64,000 nucleotides of DNA from contig CM121342.1 in NCBI GenBank assembly GCA_051530055.1, forward strand, positions 13,082,001 through 13,146,000, in the 5' to 3' direction. The notes under the pieces were generated by a model that searched no databases, was not told the origin of the DNA, and saw only the letters and a program-made list of their open reading frames with translations. Position 1 is the stretch's first letter, and the number at the start of each line of letters is the position of its first letter. Positions 33,429-48,400 of the stretch are shown one piece after another. This DNA comes from Neoechinorhynchus agilis. Its lineage: Eukaryota; Acanthocephala. Position numbers and translations under genes: made by a program.

Positions 33429-36400
33429 CTACGCCTTTCGGACTGTTATTTGAGCACCGCATTGACTTTGTCGGTTTTGAAGCGTGGCCTTGCAAGTATA
33501 AACTCCACCATCTTCATGCAATACATTCGGTATGAACAACATGCCTTTTCCATGATCAAAAACTAACTAAAAACAAGAAATGTAAAAGTTCTGCTCATAA
33601 AATTATATAGTTTTCCGAAATAGCTGCTATCATTTGTGCAGATTAATGAAATGCTGCTTAGACGACCGGAAAATGCCTTGAGTTTCTACTAACGGACGGA
33701 AATACCCGAGAAGCCAGCAATTTGGTTCAACATATGTGCTCAAAAAACAAATCATTTAGGATTCCCATTAAATTCTACGCCAAGAACATGAGACTTACCT
33801 CAAGATTTTTTGAACTAATCAGCGGCTTATTATCTTTTAACCAATTGATTTTACAACCATTTTCCGCTTCAAATTTAAGTGTCAATGATTCATTTCCAAT
33901 TACAGCGCAACTTTTTATCGTATCGATGAATAAACTGCCTGCTTCTTTATTTATCGCTTCGGTTACAGTCACCTTAGTTGTCGAGCATTTTTCATCGCCG
34001 GACGATGTAGTTACTTTACATTGGTAAGTGCCGGAATCACTCTTCTGAATTCCAAAAATTCGTAAAATGCGCAATTCATTACAGTCGATAATCTCTATTG
34101 AAGTTCGGTTATCAGTCAAAAGAATATCGTTTCTTGTCCATTGAGATTTACCACCATCGATAGTCCATATTGAACACGCTAACTCAGCCCAATCGCCTTC
34201 TCCAACGGATATTGTAGGTGGAAAATGTTGAAGTACCTTAACACTTGTCTCTAGGCTTTCCACCAAATTAAGCTTAAACTTTCGTTCCTCACTTTTAACT
34301 GAGCATGAATACTCGCCGGCATCTTCTTTGCTTAATTTAAGAATTCGTAGACTTCTCAGGTTTGTCTGAGTATCATCCGACCGCCTTACTCGAGAGGGTG
34401 GCGGCATTTTCCCTTCTTGTCGAGACCAAATCACTCGTTCTTGGCAAACACATTGAACACAGACGTCAGCTCCCAGGATGGCACGGACCTCTGATGGTAG
34501 GAATTTTATTGCACCATCTTTCGTAGTTCTACTGAATACCTCAATAGCTTTCACTTCACATGAACATTGAGACGAGCCAATCGCATTGTATAATTTTGCC
34601 GTATAAAGACCACAATCTTCTTTAGAAAAACGACGTATAGTGAGTGTACTGATACCCGATGAACTCGTGGAGATTAGACTGTCTCGTGAATTTTCTATCG
34701 CGACATTTTTTCGGTACCATGCCAAGGACGATGTAGGTGGATCGAATTTCACTTTCAAACATGCTAAATCTCCGATCGGAATCTCAGACGATGCTGGTAG
34801 TTGAGACAGAAATCTTGGAGCTTTAGGACCATCATCTTCCAACTTCTTACTACTTCTCATCTTTTTAATCTCGGCATGTTTGGAGCGAACGTCTTCAATA
34901 AACTTTTTGACCGCTGCTTCCGCTTGATCTTGAGCCAATCCGCGTTTTCTGTGCTCTGTGATCTTGTCCTCAACTTCGCGATGAATTTTGTTTACTTCGT
35001 CCGGTGTGAGATCGAGCTCAAGTGCAGCTTTTATTACCAAATCCCAATAAGCAGGTAATTTTGCTGGTTTAATGTTTAAACGACAACTAACGTCCGCCTG
35101 ACCCAATCGATTTCTGGCAACGCATTTCACAATACCGTCGTCCGTCATTCTGGAATCTACTATTGTGAGTGAACAAATCATTCCATCAAAATCGGTCTTT
35201 ATCCGTCCACTAGATACAACCGATTTCCCATTCATAAACCACTGGACTCGAGCACGTGGGTCAGCATTGAGATTTACGATAAATTTAGTAGCATCTCCCT
35301 CGTTCAAACTTATATCCTGGAGGGTCGAAGAAAACAAAGGAGCCGAAGTGCTCTTTGGTGCATCTACCAAAGAAGCCTTAATGCCTCCAAAGCGGATATG
35401 ATCTTCGAGCTTTTCAATCATTTGAACACCACTGGGACTTAGTGAGCTCTGATAGAAAATTTGCTTTGTCGCTTGGCACATTAGCTGCGTCCTTGTTTTA
35501 TCCTCGCCGTACTTGTTTTTGGCCACACATTCATAGATACCGCTGTCCTCTGGTAAAAGCTGGCGAATTTCGAGAACAACATATCCCATGTCAAACATCA
35601 CCGATATTCTATAATATGGAATCTTGAATTGCCGTCCTTATAACTTGAAATTTGTAACATTGTTAGCACTAAAAATTTATTTTACACTACTGTTAAAAGA
35701 CCGGCATCCATTTGTTAAGATTATTGCAATTTAGTGACAAAAGTGCATTTAAATACGCTCGAAATCAGAGTCAATAGGTACCATTATGTCGATTTCAAAC
35801 GATCACAGAACCAATGTTTCTCTACTTATTAAAAGAGGAAATAAAATGAGCTTTTGCTTTTGGTTATCATTTATATGATATTATGGCGTTAAACTATAAA
35901 GCAAAAATTATTGTAGTTTGAAGATTTAATACTCTTTTTCGGTCGAAATGTAAGTGTAAGCACGTACATGAATATATATTCTCGAGTAGGCAATAAATTT
36001 TAAAAATGCAGCAAATGTTGTCCAAAATTAGTGCTCATCTAATATTTTAATTTATAGCCGCAAAACCTACAAACTCCATTTCTCTACCCTATCTATTGAT
36101 CAAATCAACGAATTTCAGCTCTAACCGCAGTCGACGCGTTTCCGCGTAAAAAATCGGCTTAAAAAATCGAGATTCCATAATGTATCACCGGCTTCTAGCT
36201 TAGCATCGTTTTTGTACCATTGGACAATCATTCCGGGATCATTTATGGGAACCACGGTTACTTGAAGTTTGCAGCCATGGCTTTCGATACAGTCGATGAC
36301 TGGAGGAAGATGAATCTTAAATGAAGGGGCCCTTCTGTCTGCTTCCTTGTACACATCGCCACTGCTGATTATCTCCATTGATTGTTCATTCGATGTTCCA

Positions 36401-39400
36401 ATAACAGGCCGGGATCTTTTTAGCTGTGCTAAAAACATTTTGCCCACATTCGGTTGTTGCTCTGATTTTCTGTGCTGAAACTCAACTGATTTCAAATTTG
36501 TTGGCGAAAACGAAGTAGTTTCACCAGTTCGACCGACTCCACTACTTACCTGTGGATTAATGACAATGATCTTACAAGCAGAAGTAGCAGTGCCAGCGGA
36601 ATTGGACAGAATGCATTTAAACCACCCGCTGTCAGATCGATTTGCTTTGGCCAAAGAAAGACTGCATAGATTGTGTGAAAATGTCGTTTTATATACATTT
36701 CCCACAGGTATATCATCCTTCGTCCATTCAATGGACGGACTCGGACTTCCAGACACAAGAGCTTCGATGTTCAGTGGACTGCCTTCATCAACAATGCGAC
36801 TCTCAAGTTCGTGTTCAAACTGTGGAGCGATTGCATCTTCATTATCGTAAACCATACTAATATTCACGAGACGTTGAAATACTCCTTTCGAGTTTTCTAT
36901 AACACAAATCAACTTTGCTTTATTTTCCTTATCTTGTTGTGATTGAATTGCGTCTAGAATAAACGATACCAGCACAACGCCTTTCTGCTCATCCTTGATG
37001 ACTTTTATCTTATCACTGACATCAACTCCACTTAACATCCATTTAATCTTACACTCCGTAAGATGAGTCGGTTTAAAAACGAACTCTACCAACTTGATTT
37101 GACTATTCACGTGAATAATACTTGGGAACATATTGAACCCTTCATCGGCCTCGATACTCAACAGTTGTTTTCTTTGGTGCAGACTTTCAAGTGCAGTGTA
37201 CGAACTTTTCGCAATGTAGGGAGTTTCATCAATATCAGGCACAAGATTTAACTTAAGATCACATTCGCTAATTACCTCTCCACCGGAGTTTCTTATTTTC
37301 ACAATGTAATGACCAATATCTCGCTTGTTTGTCATCATGAAATGGAGTGCAACAAGACCAGTGTAAGGGTCATAATGAGGAATCAGACGCTGTGAGTCTT
37401 CAATCGGCTTCCCATTATGGTACCAATCAAATTGTGGAAGAGGATAAGCGTCCACTGTACAGTACAGAGATACAGGTGTTCCTTCAATACTTATTTGCTC
37501 TTCCATTGGTTTTACCAAAACCAATCTATATTCACGTTCAAGAGGTTCGAACACCTCACTAACTTTGAACTCATCCATTTGCTTCAGTCTACCAAGGGTA
37601 TCCTCACCGACAATCGGTCCTTTATCAACTCCGCCAGTGTATTGTTTCAGGATTCTACGATTTAAAGCTTCAACCTCATCTAACCTATTCTGCGGAATGT
37701 AAGACGTACAATCAATCGGTACCCAATCAATCGGCATCCATTCACGTGTAGCCCGTTCGAATTTTTCAAATCGCTCCATTGGAACCTTGGCCGATGTGTC
37801 GATTTCGGGTCTCAAGTCCGTTAGTAAAGGTTTTTCCTTTAAATCTAAAGCTGCGTATTTCGAAAAGTCCGATGTAATCGCAGTATCAACGATAGATTTT
37901 GTCTTTGAGACTTGTACTTTCGCTGCTGTTTGTACCTGATTCACCGGATTGGTAGCTGTGAGTGTATAGGAACCTGCATCACCGATGCTGACTCCCTTAA
38001 TTCGCAAAAATAGTGTGTTACTCAACAAGTCGTAATGGCTCGTGAATCTGTTGGCATTTGGTATTAGTTTTCCATCACGCAACCACTCAAACTTCGGCAG
38101 CGGTGATCCACGTACAATTGTGCTCAATATTATTGAATCACCTTCGGTGCATCCAATGTCCTTCAAAGGATCAATTATAGCTACAGCCATCGCGGGGGTC
38201 TCTTTCTCCGTTACTGGTTTCCCTGCTGCCAACTGAAGTTCCAGTTTACGAATCGAATTAAACTTTTCGGAAGGCTCACTTTCAACGCCAGCCGTGATAT
38301 CTTTCAATGGAATTCTCTTTTCTTCCAATCCGGCGTATCGCGTTAGATCTCTACTTGTTGACACGTCAATCGATTGTATTGGTTGGACGCTGACAGAAGC
38401 TTCAGTTTGAACATCTCCAACACCGTTTGTAGCTCTCAATCGATATAAACCAGCGTGGTCGCGAGTACACATAGGAATGTATAGCGGTTGTTCTTGGTTC
38501 ATCTTATGACAAGAATTTGCTATAACTGAAACCATATAGTTAAACTATTCTTCAATGTACACAAACAGCTTAAACTATTTGAGTACCGTAAATAGAAATT
38601 TCCGATCTTTCGTCAGGTACATTTCCTTAAATCCAATGCTTATCAGTTCTACTGAAGTATATTCGCTACGGTGTCTAAATTTCAATTCCACTAAGTAGTT
38701 TTCGTACCTTTTACTAGACTCTTGGGCATACTTTGCTGAAGGCTTAACAATTTTTGATTTAACAACGCTTAATTTTACACAATATCCTTTCAAATATTTT
38801 TCTGTGAATTCATTGAGCAAATCGTGCACTAATAAGATTAACGTAGAGATTCAGTTAAAACCCCTGCTAAAAATTCTTTGCGACAACATTTAAACGCTCT
38901 CGAATCAGCAAAATCATGATAGTCTGAGCTCGTTTGCAAGGTATGCCAACAATCTCCTACAAAAATAAAACAAGAACAACTGCCCTAAAGGAACACTTCC
39001 TGCGTTTGTAAATTGTAATTTATTGAGCACTGGTTAGAGCTTTGAATCTCTCTATCATCTTTGTGCCACGAAATCTAAAGAAGCAAATAGATGGGGTTTT
39101 GTAAAAAACAGCATACATTGCATATTGGATTAGGTTTATTGAGTTTTGCTGATAGAAATATGGGTTGAAGTTCAACAACGGAAACTTGCTTTAGTTGTTC
39201 AATGAAAACCGGCGCAAGTCTGTCTCGTTTCGAGATAACTTCAACTAATGGTCGATCTTTGTCTGCATCAAGCTTTTTTATAACATCCATATTTTTAGCG
39301 TATGACCTTTGATCAACTCCGGGCTCAATGACCACCGTCGTTTGTACTCCCATGTTATCGAGACGAGTTAGAATACCCTCTGGGTCCTTTAATCGGGATG

Positions 39401-42400
39401 ATTGATCGATCGAGGATATCGGATGAACAATGAGACTAAAATCTGCAATATCTTCTCCGGCTTGGTTTCTGGCTCGGCACGTATACATGCCGGCATCAGA
39501 TAAGTTCAAAGAGCTTACCTATTACATTATATAGGAAAAAACATGAGTTAAATATCTAACCTTAAGATAAAGCTTTTTACCATATACATCGTAATGATAG
39601 AAGTTCCGGTTAGCAGAGCTTAGTTGGACACCGTTTTTGAAGAAAATAAACGTAGGTAGAGGATATCCTGTTACTTCAAATGCCAAATTCAAATCGCTGC
39701 CTTCAGTTAATGCGATCTCACTTTGGTGTTTTTTAGTAAACGATGGGGCAATGAGCGTAATTGCTGGTTCAGGTGCTTTTATTCTCTTTGATGGCTCATC
39801 AAGTTTAATCAGTTTATCAATAGATTTTGAGAAACTTCCTGATTCGATACTTGCTGTGCTTTTAACGTTCACATTGCATGATGTTTGAACTTTCCCATTT
39901 GAATTGGAAACAAGAAGGGTGTAGACACCACAATCACCTTGAACAGATCCATTTATATACAGACGACATACTTTACTGTTTATTTCATAGTCGGATTTAA
40001 ATCTATTTGACTCGGCAATGGGCCGGTCGTTTTTAAACCACTCAAATCTCGGGATGGGAACCCCATCTACAACACAGGACAGTACGATTGCATCTCCTTC
40101 CGTAATATCCACGTTTTCAAGTGGTTTATGAACGAGCGGCATTCGATACATCGAGAAGTCATCCTCGTAATCCTTAATTTGTATCGGTTTCTCGAGACCG
40201 ATAAATCGAGCGTCGGGTATCATTGCTGTCTGATCGATTCCTGCTTCGTATTGCCGGGAAGGTTTTTCTGCTTCAAACTTTGAAAATCGTCCAAAGTCAA
40301 CCATTGAACCTGTTTCAATTCCTGCCTCGAAAATTTTACCGGGAGGTTCTTGTTCGAATTTAGCAAGGCGATCGCCAGATTGGACATAAGCAGTGCGATC
40401 GATAGATTGTACTTTAGTTACATGAAGTTTGGCACTTGAACTCACACAACCAGCCGCATTCATTCCCTCGACACTGTAGACTCCTTCATCTTTTTTCAAA
40501 GCATGTCTTATCACAAGACTGAGAAGCTTTGAATTCGGATCATAAGCGGCGCTGTAACGATTTGAGAACGGAACTCTTTGATTATTTCGTTTCCAAACAA
40601 ACTCTGGCATAGGATATCCATCAATCATTGCTGTTAGAAGTACATTTTGAGTCTCATTGGCCGTTATTTCCGTCAGTGGAGAAATCACCACCGGTGGACG
40701 ATGTCTGGAAACGTCTTCTTTGTCAACTTCCTTCGGGCGTACTACTTCCAAATGATGAAATCGCGTAGAAGGAACGAATTCACTTCGGTCTACACCAGGA
40801 ATGAAGTCATATTCTCGGGATGGCTTTACCTCAAGTAGTTCCAATTTTCGCAGATCTGCAGTTCCGCTTGAGTCAACACCGGGTACAATATCCAATGGTT
40901 TGAAAACTTCTCTCTCCAGCCCTTTAAACCTTGCTATCTCCCTATTGGTAGTCTCGTCGATTCCAAGACTTTCTGCAACATTTAATTGAACTCTGCTTGA
41001 AAGAGTCGACCCCATAGAGTTGTAAGCTACGATGTAATACGAGCCAGTGTCTTCTTTTAACAAATCCCTTATAAATACAGTAAGTACGCATGATTTTGAT
41101 TCGTAGTGAACGGCTATACGATTAGATGAAATCACGAGTTTGCCATCTTTCATCAAATAAAACTCAGGACTTGGTCGTCCGGTCACAGTAACGCTCATAG
41201 CTGTCAAATCGAACTCATTTGCATGGTCCTTTGTTATTGTTAAAGGTCCAACGAATTTTGGAATCTCATTAGCTTCATCTCTTTCAATTATTTCAGAAAC
41301 AGGTTTACGTTCAAGTGCGCTTAGTCTTTGAAGGTTTTGTGAAAATGAAGTAAAATCAACGCCAGCTACTGTAGCGTCTGCTTGCATGAGTTTCACGTCA
41401 AGGGCTTTAAATTTGGCCATATCTCGACTAGTCTTCATATCAATTAGTGATTGCCTTTTTACAACAACATTAGCTTTACTCGTCACTCGATCGCCACTCT
41501 GACCAGTGGCAATCAATTCATATTGGCCTGAGTGTATTTCCGCATTGGCTGATTTAACTAAAAGACGTGCCATTTTCGTGAACAGATTATATGAAACCTG
41601 ACAATTGTCTGATGCCATTACCGGCTGATTGTTGAGATACCAGACAAACATGGGCGGCGGTTTACCTTCAACTTGTGCTTCTAGACAAAATCCTTCGTTT
41701 TCATTGATCGTAAGATCTTTAAGATCCTTCTTGATCACGACTGGAGATACTATCTCCTCTGGAACAACAATTCGTTTCACGGGTTTTAACTCAAGATTTT
41801 CGTACTTCTCTTTCGGGATCGTTCCACTTGAATCAACACCAGGAACTAGATCAGCATACTTTTCCGTTGTAGCGGGGATTAAATTTGAGAATGATTCCGC
41901 TGGCACAAACGGTGCATAATCAACTGCTTTTGATTTTTTCACTGTTACAGTTCCCTCAGTCGAAACTTTACCAGCAGTATTAATGGCTTCAAGACTGTAT
42001 TTACCAGCATCAACATCTAACGCATGTCTTATGAGAAGATAAGCAGTTTTCGTTAGAAGGTTATAATGAGGAACGAACTTTGAACTCGCATCCAACACAC
42101 GTCCATCTTTTTTCCATATCAACTGTGGAACAGGTCGTCCCGACACTCCGGCACTAATGCTCACATCATCATGTTCATTGATTTGAGCATCCTTTATGTG
42201 TGTAATAATGATTGGCGCTATTGGTGGCAGCGGAACGACCTCTGGGACAGCACAGGGAACTGGTTTCTCGAGATCCCGAATGACACCCACATCGATAAAA
42301 CTAGTTTGATCCACACCTGGAACAATATCTAGTACTCGAGGCGGCTTTACATCAAGAGTCCTATAGTGCTCACTCGTTATATAGGATGTCGAGTCGATAC

Positions 42401-45400
42401 CCGGCATTATCGATATCGGTATAGATCGGGGTGCCTCAAGGCCGTCAAAAGCTGACATCCCAATGAACGATTTATGGTCAATACTAGCGATTTTATTCAC
42501 GGAGAGGTCCGTTACAAATTCACATTGGCCAAGTGGATTCTTGACACGGACAATGTGCCGGCCTGCGTCAAAAGGACGAGCCGATCTGATCTGAAGGAAT
42601 ACTAAATGAGTTCCCATATCGTAACTGAGAATATATCGATTCGAACTCGTAACCGGTCGATTGTTTAAAGTCCATTCGAGATCAGGTAATGGATTAGCTT
42701 CAAGTGTTGCATGCAGCGTTACATTCTCAAGTTCATCAACGCTGATTTGTTTAACAAATGGCGATAAAATCCTTGGCGATTTATAATTTACACTGTCGTC
42801 GTGCGTGTGTTCCACAGCTAACTGTTTAGTTTCAAATGGAGTAAATTTATGGATATCGACAAATCCTTGGCTGTCAACACCGGGAACAATGTCCTTAACC
42901 GCTTTTTCCTTTTCCAGTTTTCCAAGTCTTTGAAGGTCACCAGCTATCGTCTCTGAATAGACGCCGGATGTGTACTCTGGAGGCGCTATTTTCTTTTCAA
43001 GATTCGTATATTTATCCATATCTCTTGAAATCGACGAAAAGTCATCTGGCCGTACTATTAGTGTACTCACGCTTTTCTCGGTGCCCAAAGGATTGACAGC
43101 AACGATCGTATAGGTACCAGTGTCAAACAATTTAAGCCCCACAATTGACAGCGAAATAGTGTTTGTGAGAATGTCATAATGGGATGAGAATCGATTTGAT
43201 TCCATTAAAATCTCGTCGTTTTGGAACCACATAAAAGAAGGAAGTGGTTGAGCGCGACAGACAGCGGATAGAACAATTGCTGATAATTCCTTTCCTTCGA
43301 TGGGTTGCAGTGGACGTTCAAACACTGGAGCATAATGTTTTGATGGATCTTCCTGAAATTCAAGACGGCCTATTGTAGCAACCTCAAGAAGAGTGAATTT
43401 ACCCGGACACGTTGTCTGGGGCGCAGTATCCACACCGGGTTCTATTGATAATTCCTTTTTGATTGGTCGGTCAAGCGCCTCGTACTTCTCTGTCGGCCTG
43501 TACGCTTTTGAATCAATGCCCGGCGTTCGATCAATCAGGATACGACAGGCTGAACTACATTGCCCAGCACGATTAGCCAATACAACTTTATATTCCCCTT
43601 CATGTTGATCTTTCTTAGCACTTTTGATGATTAGGCGGACAGACTTGGCATGTAGATCCTCTTCGGGTCTCAAGTCGCTCGAATATGGAATTAGTACACC
43701 ATTGTAGTACCAATGAAGATTTCTAACTGGAAGCGTATCGACTAATGCTTCTAGTACCGTATATTGGCCTTCTTTTATCTGATAATCTAACAATGGCTTT
43801 AGAATATGCGGCTCTCGATCAGCAGGTTCGACGATATCAGTCTGTCGTATAGGCTTAATTTCAAGGTCCTGAAGCTTTGTGTGGTCCATAAATGCCGTCT
43901 GATCCACGCCTGGAACCAGCGATGCAAATTTATCCACTTCGGGTTTAGAATCAATCTCAGCGATACGAGCTTCATTCACAAAAGCAGTTTTGTCAATGTT
44001 TGGTTGGTCATAAACGCGAACCAAGCATGAAGTTTCTACTTCTCCTGCTCGGTTACGTGCACAAAGTTTATATCGGCCCGAGTCAGAAACACTGGCTTTT
44101 TTTATCCATAGGTAGGCTGTCTTTGTCAGAATGTCATAGTGGATAATGAGACGAGACGATGCTCGAAGTGGACATCCTTCGAGGGTCCATTCAATCTAAT
44201 GGCAATAGTAATAATTATTGAAGACTTGTAAAATCATGATAGGAAGAAATTGATTATCATTTGGAAATTATTGAACGCCTAGTGCAACCTTTTGTGCAGT
44301 CAGATGGTCATAAGACCTATAGAATTTCTTTATTCTGGTGTTCGACTGTCGTTGTAACTACTAATGAGTGTGAAAATTTTGAGAAATCAGCTGTGAAGTT
44401 CAAGATTGTATAGAAATCACAACGAATCAACTGATAGTATTGTTGAAGCCCTAATGTTCAGCTTTAGAATTGTTCAAATGATAACAACAGTGGCTCAACA
44501 AAATTATCCATTTCAAGAACTTTTAAGATTAAATGTAAATATCGGTCTATGGTAAAAGTTGCTGTTGTACCAACCTCTGGTATGGGAAGACCGAACAATT
44601 GTGAGAAAAGACATAGATCCCCGTTCACATCGATGCCAGAATCAGACAATCCTTTGTATAATGTAGGAGCAACTTCGGCAATTGCATCGGGTTCCGCGAT
44701 TGGCCTTGGTACTTTGACCTCAAGTTTTCTTAATGCGGTATTATCGACAAATGCACTGGTATCAACGCCTGCAACAACATCCTTTTTCTCTACTAGTTTT
44801 TCCTCCAAATGCCGAACGGCTTCCAATGAAATCATAGAGTCAGTATCAATTGTTTTTGATTTATGTATCATCACATTAGTTGCGCATTCTACCTTTCCGA
44901 GCTTATTAGATGCTATTATATTATAAGTTCCTGTGTCTGAGTCACGCGCTGATCCTACTGAGAGACAAAAGAGCTTCGATGCCATGTTATAATCGAATTT
45001 GCATCGATTTGAAGACTGTAATTGCCTTCCATCTTTGGTTATTGCGAACTATGTGGTCAAGCAAGTGGTATAACGTGTTTTGAAGGGGAACCAACCTGAG
45101 GCAAAGGAAATCCCGTTACGATGCAAACGAGCTGTAGAATGTTTCCTTCTTCGCACTTGTATTCAGGCGCAAATGCAGACATAAATTGGGGAGCCCGATA
45201 TTGACTTGTATCTTCAATATACTCAATCATTCTCGGCTCCCATCGTTCCAATTCCTTAAACTTCTCAAAACTCACAAAGGCAGTTGTGTCGACACCCGGT
45301 TGAACAATTGGAACTACTTTCTCTTTCTGATCAAGAGTTACAAACTTTGCCGGATCAAATACCGATTTCGACTGGATCGCGTCTGTTGCGTTCACGCTTA

Positions 45401-48400
45401 TAAAAGCAGATTTCTCGGCCGATCCAGCCGCATTAGTAGCTCGAATAATGTACCTGCCCGCGTCTAACGGGACTACAAAGTTTAATTGAAGTGTGACCAT
45501 CCTGCTTAGTATATTATAGTTGGTAACAATACGATTTGAAGCACTCAATGGATGTCCGTCTTTATACCATTCGATCTTCGGTTGCGGCTGCCCATGTAAT
45601 ATGAGCGATATTAACAGATTTGTACCCTCTTCCCATTCACTATCCTGGAATTCTGTCAAAAACTGAGGAGGTGTGAGAATATGGCCTTCCTCCTGAACAG
45701 ATCCTAAGGGTTTGGCCTCGAGACTCACAATCTTATCGATGCCCATTGCATATGAAGTCTGATCAATGCCTGACGTATATTCTCGAGTTTCAATCTTACT
45801 TGTATCTAAATCTTTAAATAGCTGCAGTGGCTTAAATGGTGTTTGGCTTATAGCTGGCACCGACTTTATCTTTACCAGACACAAAGACTCGACCGTTCCA
45901 ACAGGATTGGTGGCTTTTATTTTGTACTGACCAGAATCACTTATGGAACAGTGACTGATTAATAACATAACTTCATGAGAATAAGGATCATATCCTGGCA
46001 TTATACGAGATCCAGTCTGAATTGAGACTTCGTCTTTATACCACTGGATCAGTGGCAATGGGTCTCCCCGAACTTTCAGTTTCAAATGAATTTCCTCATT
46101 CTCGTTTGCTTCAACGTCCATCAGCTGTTCTTCGACTCTTAGTACATACTCTTTCTGTGCCACTGGTGTTTCTTTTAAACGTTTCGGGGCCTCCAATTTC
46201 TCGAAAGCGGAGAAGTTAGAGACAAGACTGCGTGTTTCAACGCCAGGAACAACCTCAGCCGAATCTTCCTTACACTTTTGGTCCAATTTTGCGAAGTTCG
46301 TTGTGGACACATATGTCCGCGATTCTATTGAAGGTGAAGGTATGACACGGACAGATGAGTTGGACGTACAAGATCCAGAGAATGTTTTCACTATAAGTGC
46401 ATATAGACCGCTATCCGGCATTATAACATTTTGGATTTGTAGAGCAGAGATCAAGAATATGGAAAATGAGGAATCATATCGAAGTGTTACTGTTTCAGGT
46501 AAAAAGGAAGTGACGGTACTCCGAATTTAATATATAAATTTGAGCCGATCTGTTAGAAGATATCGTCAAAACAATTCTTGTAGCTGCTTTACTTATTAAA
46601 AGTTGGATAATTACAAATAAAGTACTGTCGAAACTCCTCAAATGATGGAGTGAATTTCTTCCACTAAAAAATAATGTCAGAAATCTATTTGATATAAGTG
46701 TACAAGTTCTTAAAGCCTGAAAATCTTTTAATTAAACACATAACCAAATGGTATCTTGGTACAAATGTATAGTTCAGACTGTATAGCCTCCGGATCAATT
46801 AGTGCACAAATCTAAACTTGATTAGAATACGCGAACACAAAACCGCCCACAGTCTCTTAGCTTCGAAAGGGTCGACTTCATTAACGATGAAACTAATAAG
46901 ATGATCCATTGGATTATGGGGACGAACGTTGGAGTTTTGTACACCCTCGTAAAAACCTTCAAGAAGAAGAGACACAATGATCCGACTCGCGGGATTTATA
47001 AAATAAAGTGCCCTTAATGTGATTAGGTGTATATCGGACAAACGATGCAGGGCATTATGAAGAGAATCGCTGAACATAAGCAAACCTGCCGCCGATTTGA
47101 GCACCCACCCTCTATATTAAACCACCAGGATACAATGCAACATCGCATAGGAACATATTCTGTTTAAAACTAGCAAAACCTTAGAAAACGCATTGTTATC
47201 GAGGACCTACACATCGCTGCATCCAACATAATAGAAGGAAACAAAATTTTAGCTCAAAAATGCCGGTCATCGACGTATTGGAAATCAATAAAAAAATACC
47301 AAACCACGCAGGGGCGGGCATGCGGTCCCGAACCTCGGGAACGGTGATCCCGTGAACTCGAGCCATAGTATACAAAACAAATAAAACTTTTTAGATGACT
47401 GAATAGGCGACTACAATTCAAATATTATAATTTCGGGGATTTTCTCTATATAATTAAACATACGGGTAGATTTGTTTTCAGTTAAGTGTATTTTAAGCCC
47501 AAACTCCACCTATAGGTCATTTTTCAAGATCACCGCTGTAAGGTAACCCAACCGGTCGTGGGATCGAAATGTGACGTTACGCGATTAGAACTGGCTTGGG
47601 TGCCATCATCCTTAAGCCATATAAATTCCGGCATACTTGGCGTCTTGATTAAGGCTCGTAGCAATAAATTCTCACCTTCTGAAATAACGAATTCGGCTTT
47701 AAGTGGTTGCAAGAACATGGGTTTCTCCTTTTCAACTATCTCAGGGTCAATCGAGGCCTCATGTCTTCTTTTACGCTCCAGTTCATTGATGGAATCCATA
47801 TTGACGAAACCAAGAGAGTCGATTCCGGATTTCAGCAAGAAATTCGGTTCCGATGGAACATTAGCAGACGAAAGGCTAACACCTTCGCTAATACCATGAA
47901 ATGGTTGAATTTCATCTTCACAGATCTGTTCCTCCGTGAGTTTTGCTGAGCATTTTATTTCTCCTTCTGAATTTCGTGCGATCAGCGTATACGATCCATA
48001 TTGTTCTGCGGAAATGTTCAGAATTGTGAGGGTTGCTTCATGTGTTACCTCACTGTACACTCCATAAATGTTTTCGTTAAACTTAATTGGTTGTCCATTA
48101 AAAAGCCAAATTATCTCAGGATTAGGGCTAGCTTTAATAACGGCGTCAAACACTACATTTAGACCCGATCGAATAAAAGCATTTCGAATCGGTTTTAACA
48201 TAATCGGTGCAAAAAGATCCACCCGAGAAAGTTTTGATATAACAGGTTTTAGACTTCTTTGCAGATAGACCGCAGGCTGAAGAGCGATACGTCTATTGTG
48301 AACTTCAGTCAAAGGTTCTTTCATTAGATTGGTTATATCACTGGATTTTTGAAGTGCGAATTTGTACATTGACTGGCCGTCCGAATTAATCGCTTTGATG

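Noticed and set aside
38575-38829. An 84-codon frame inside a kettin intron as an exon
   Set aside because: It has no Ig features, and the flanking exons join perfectly without it.
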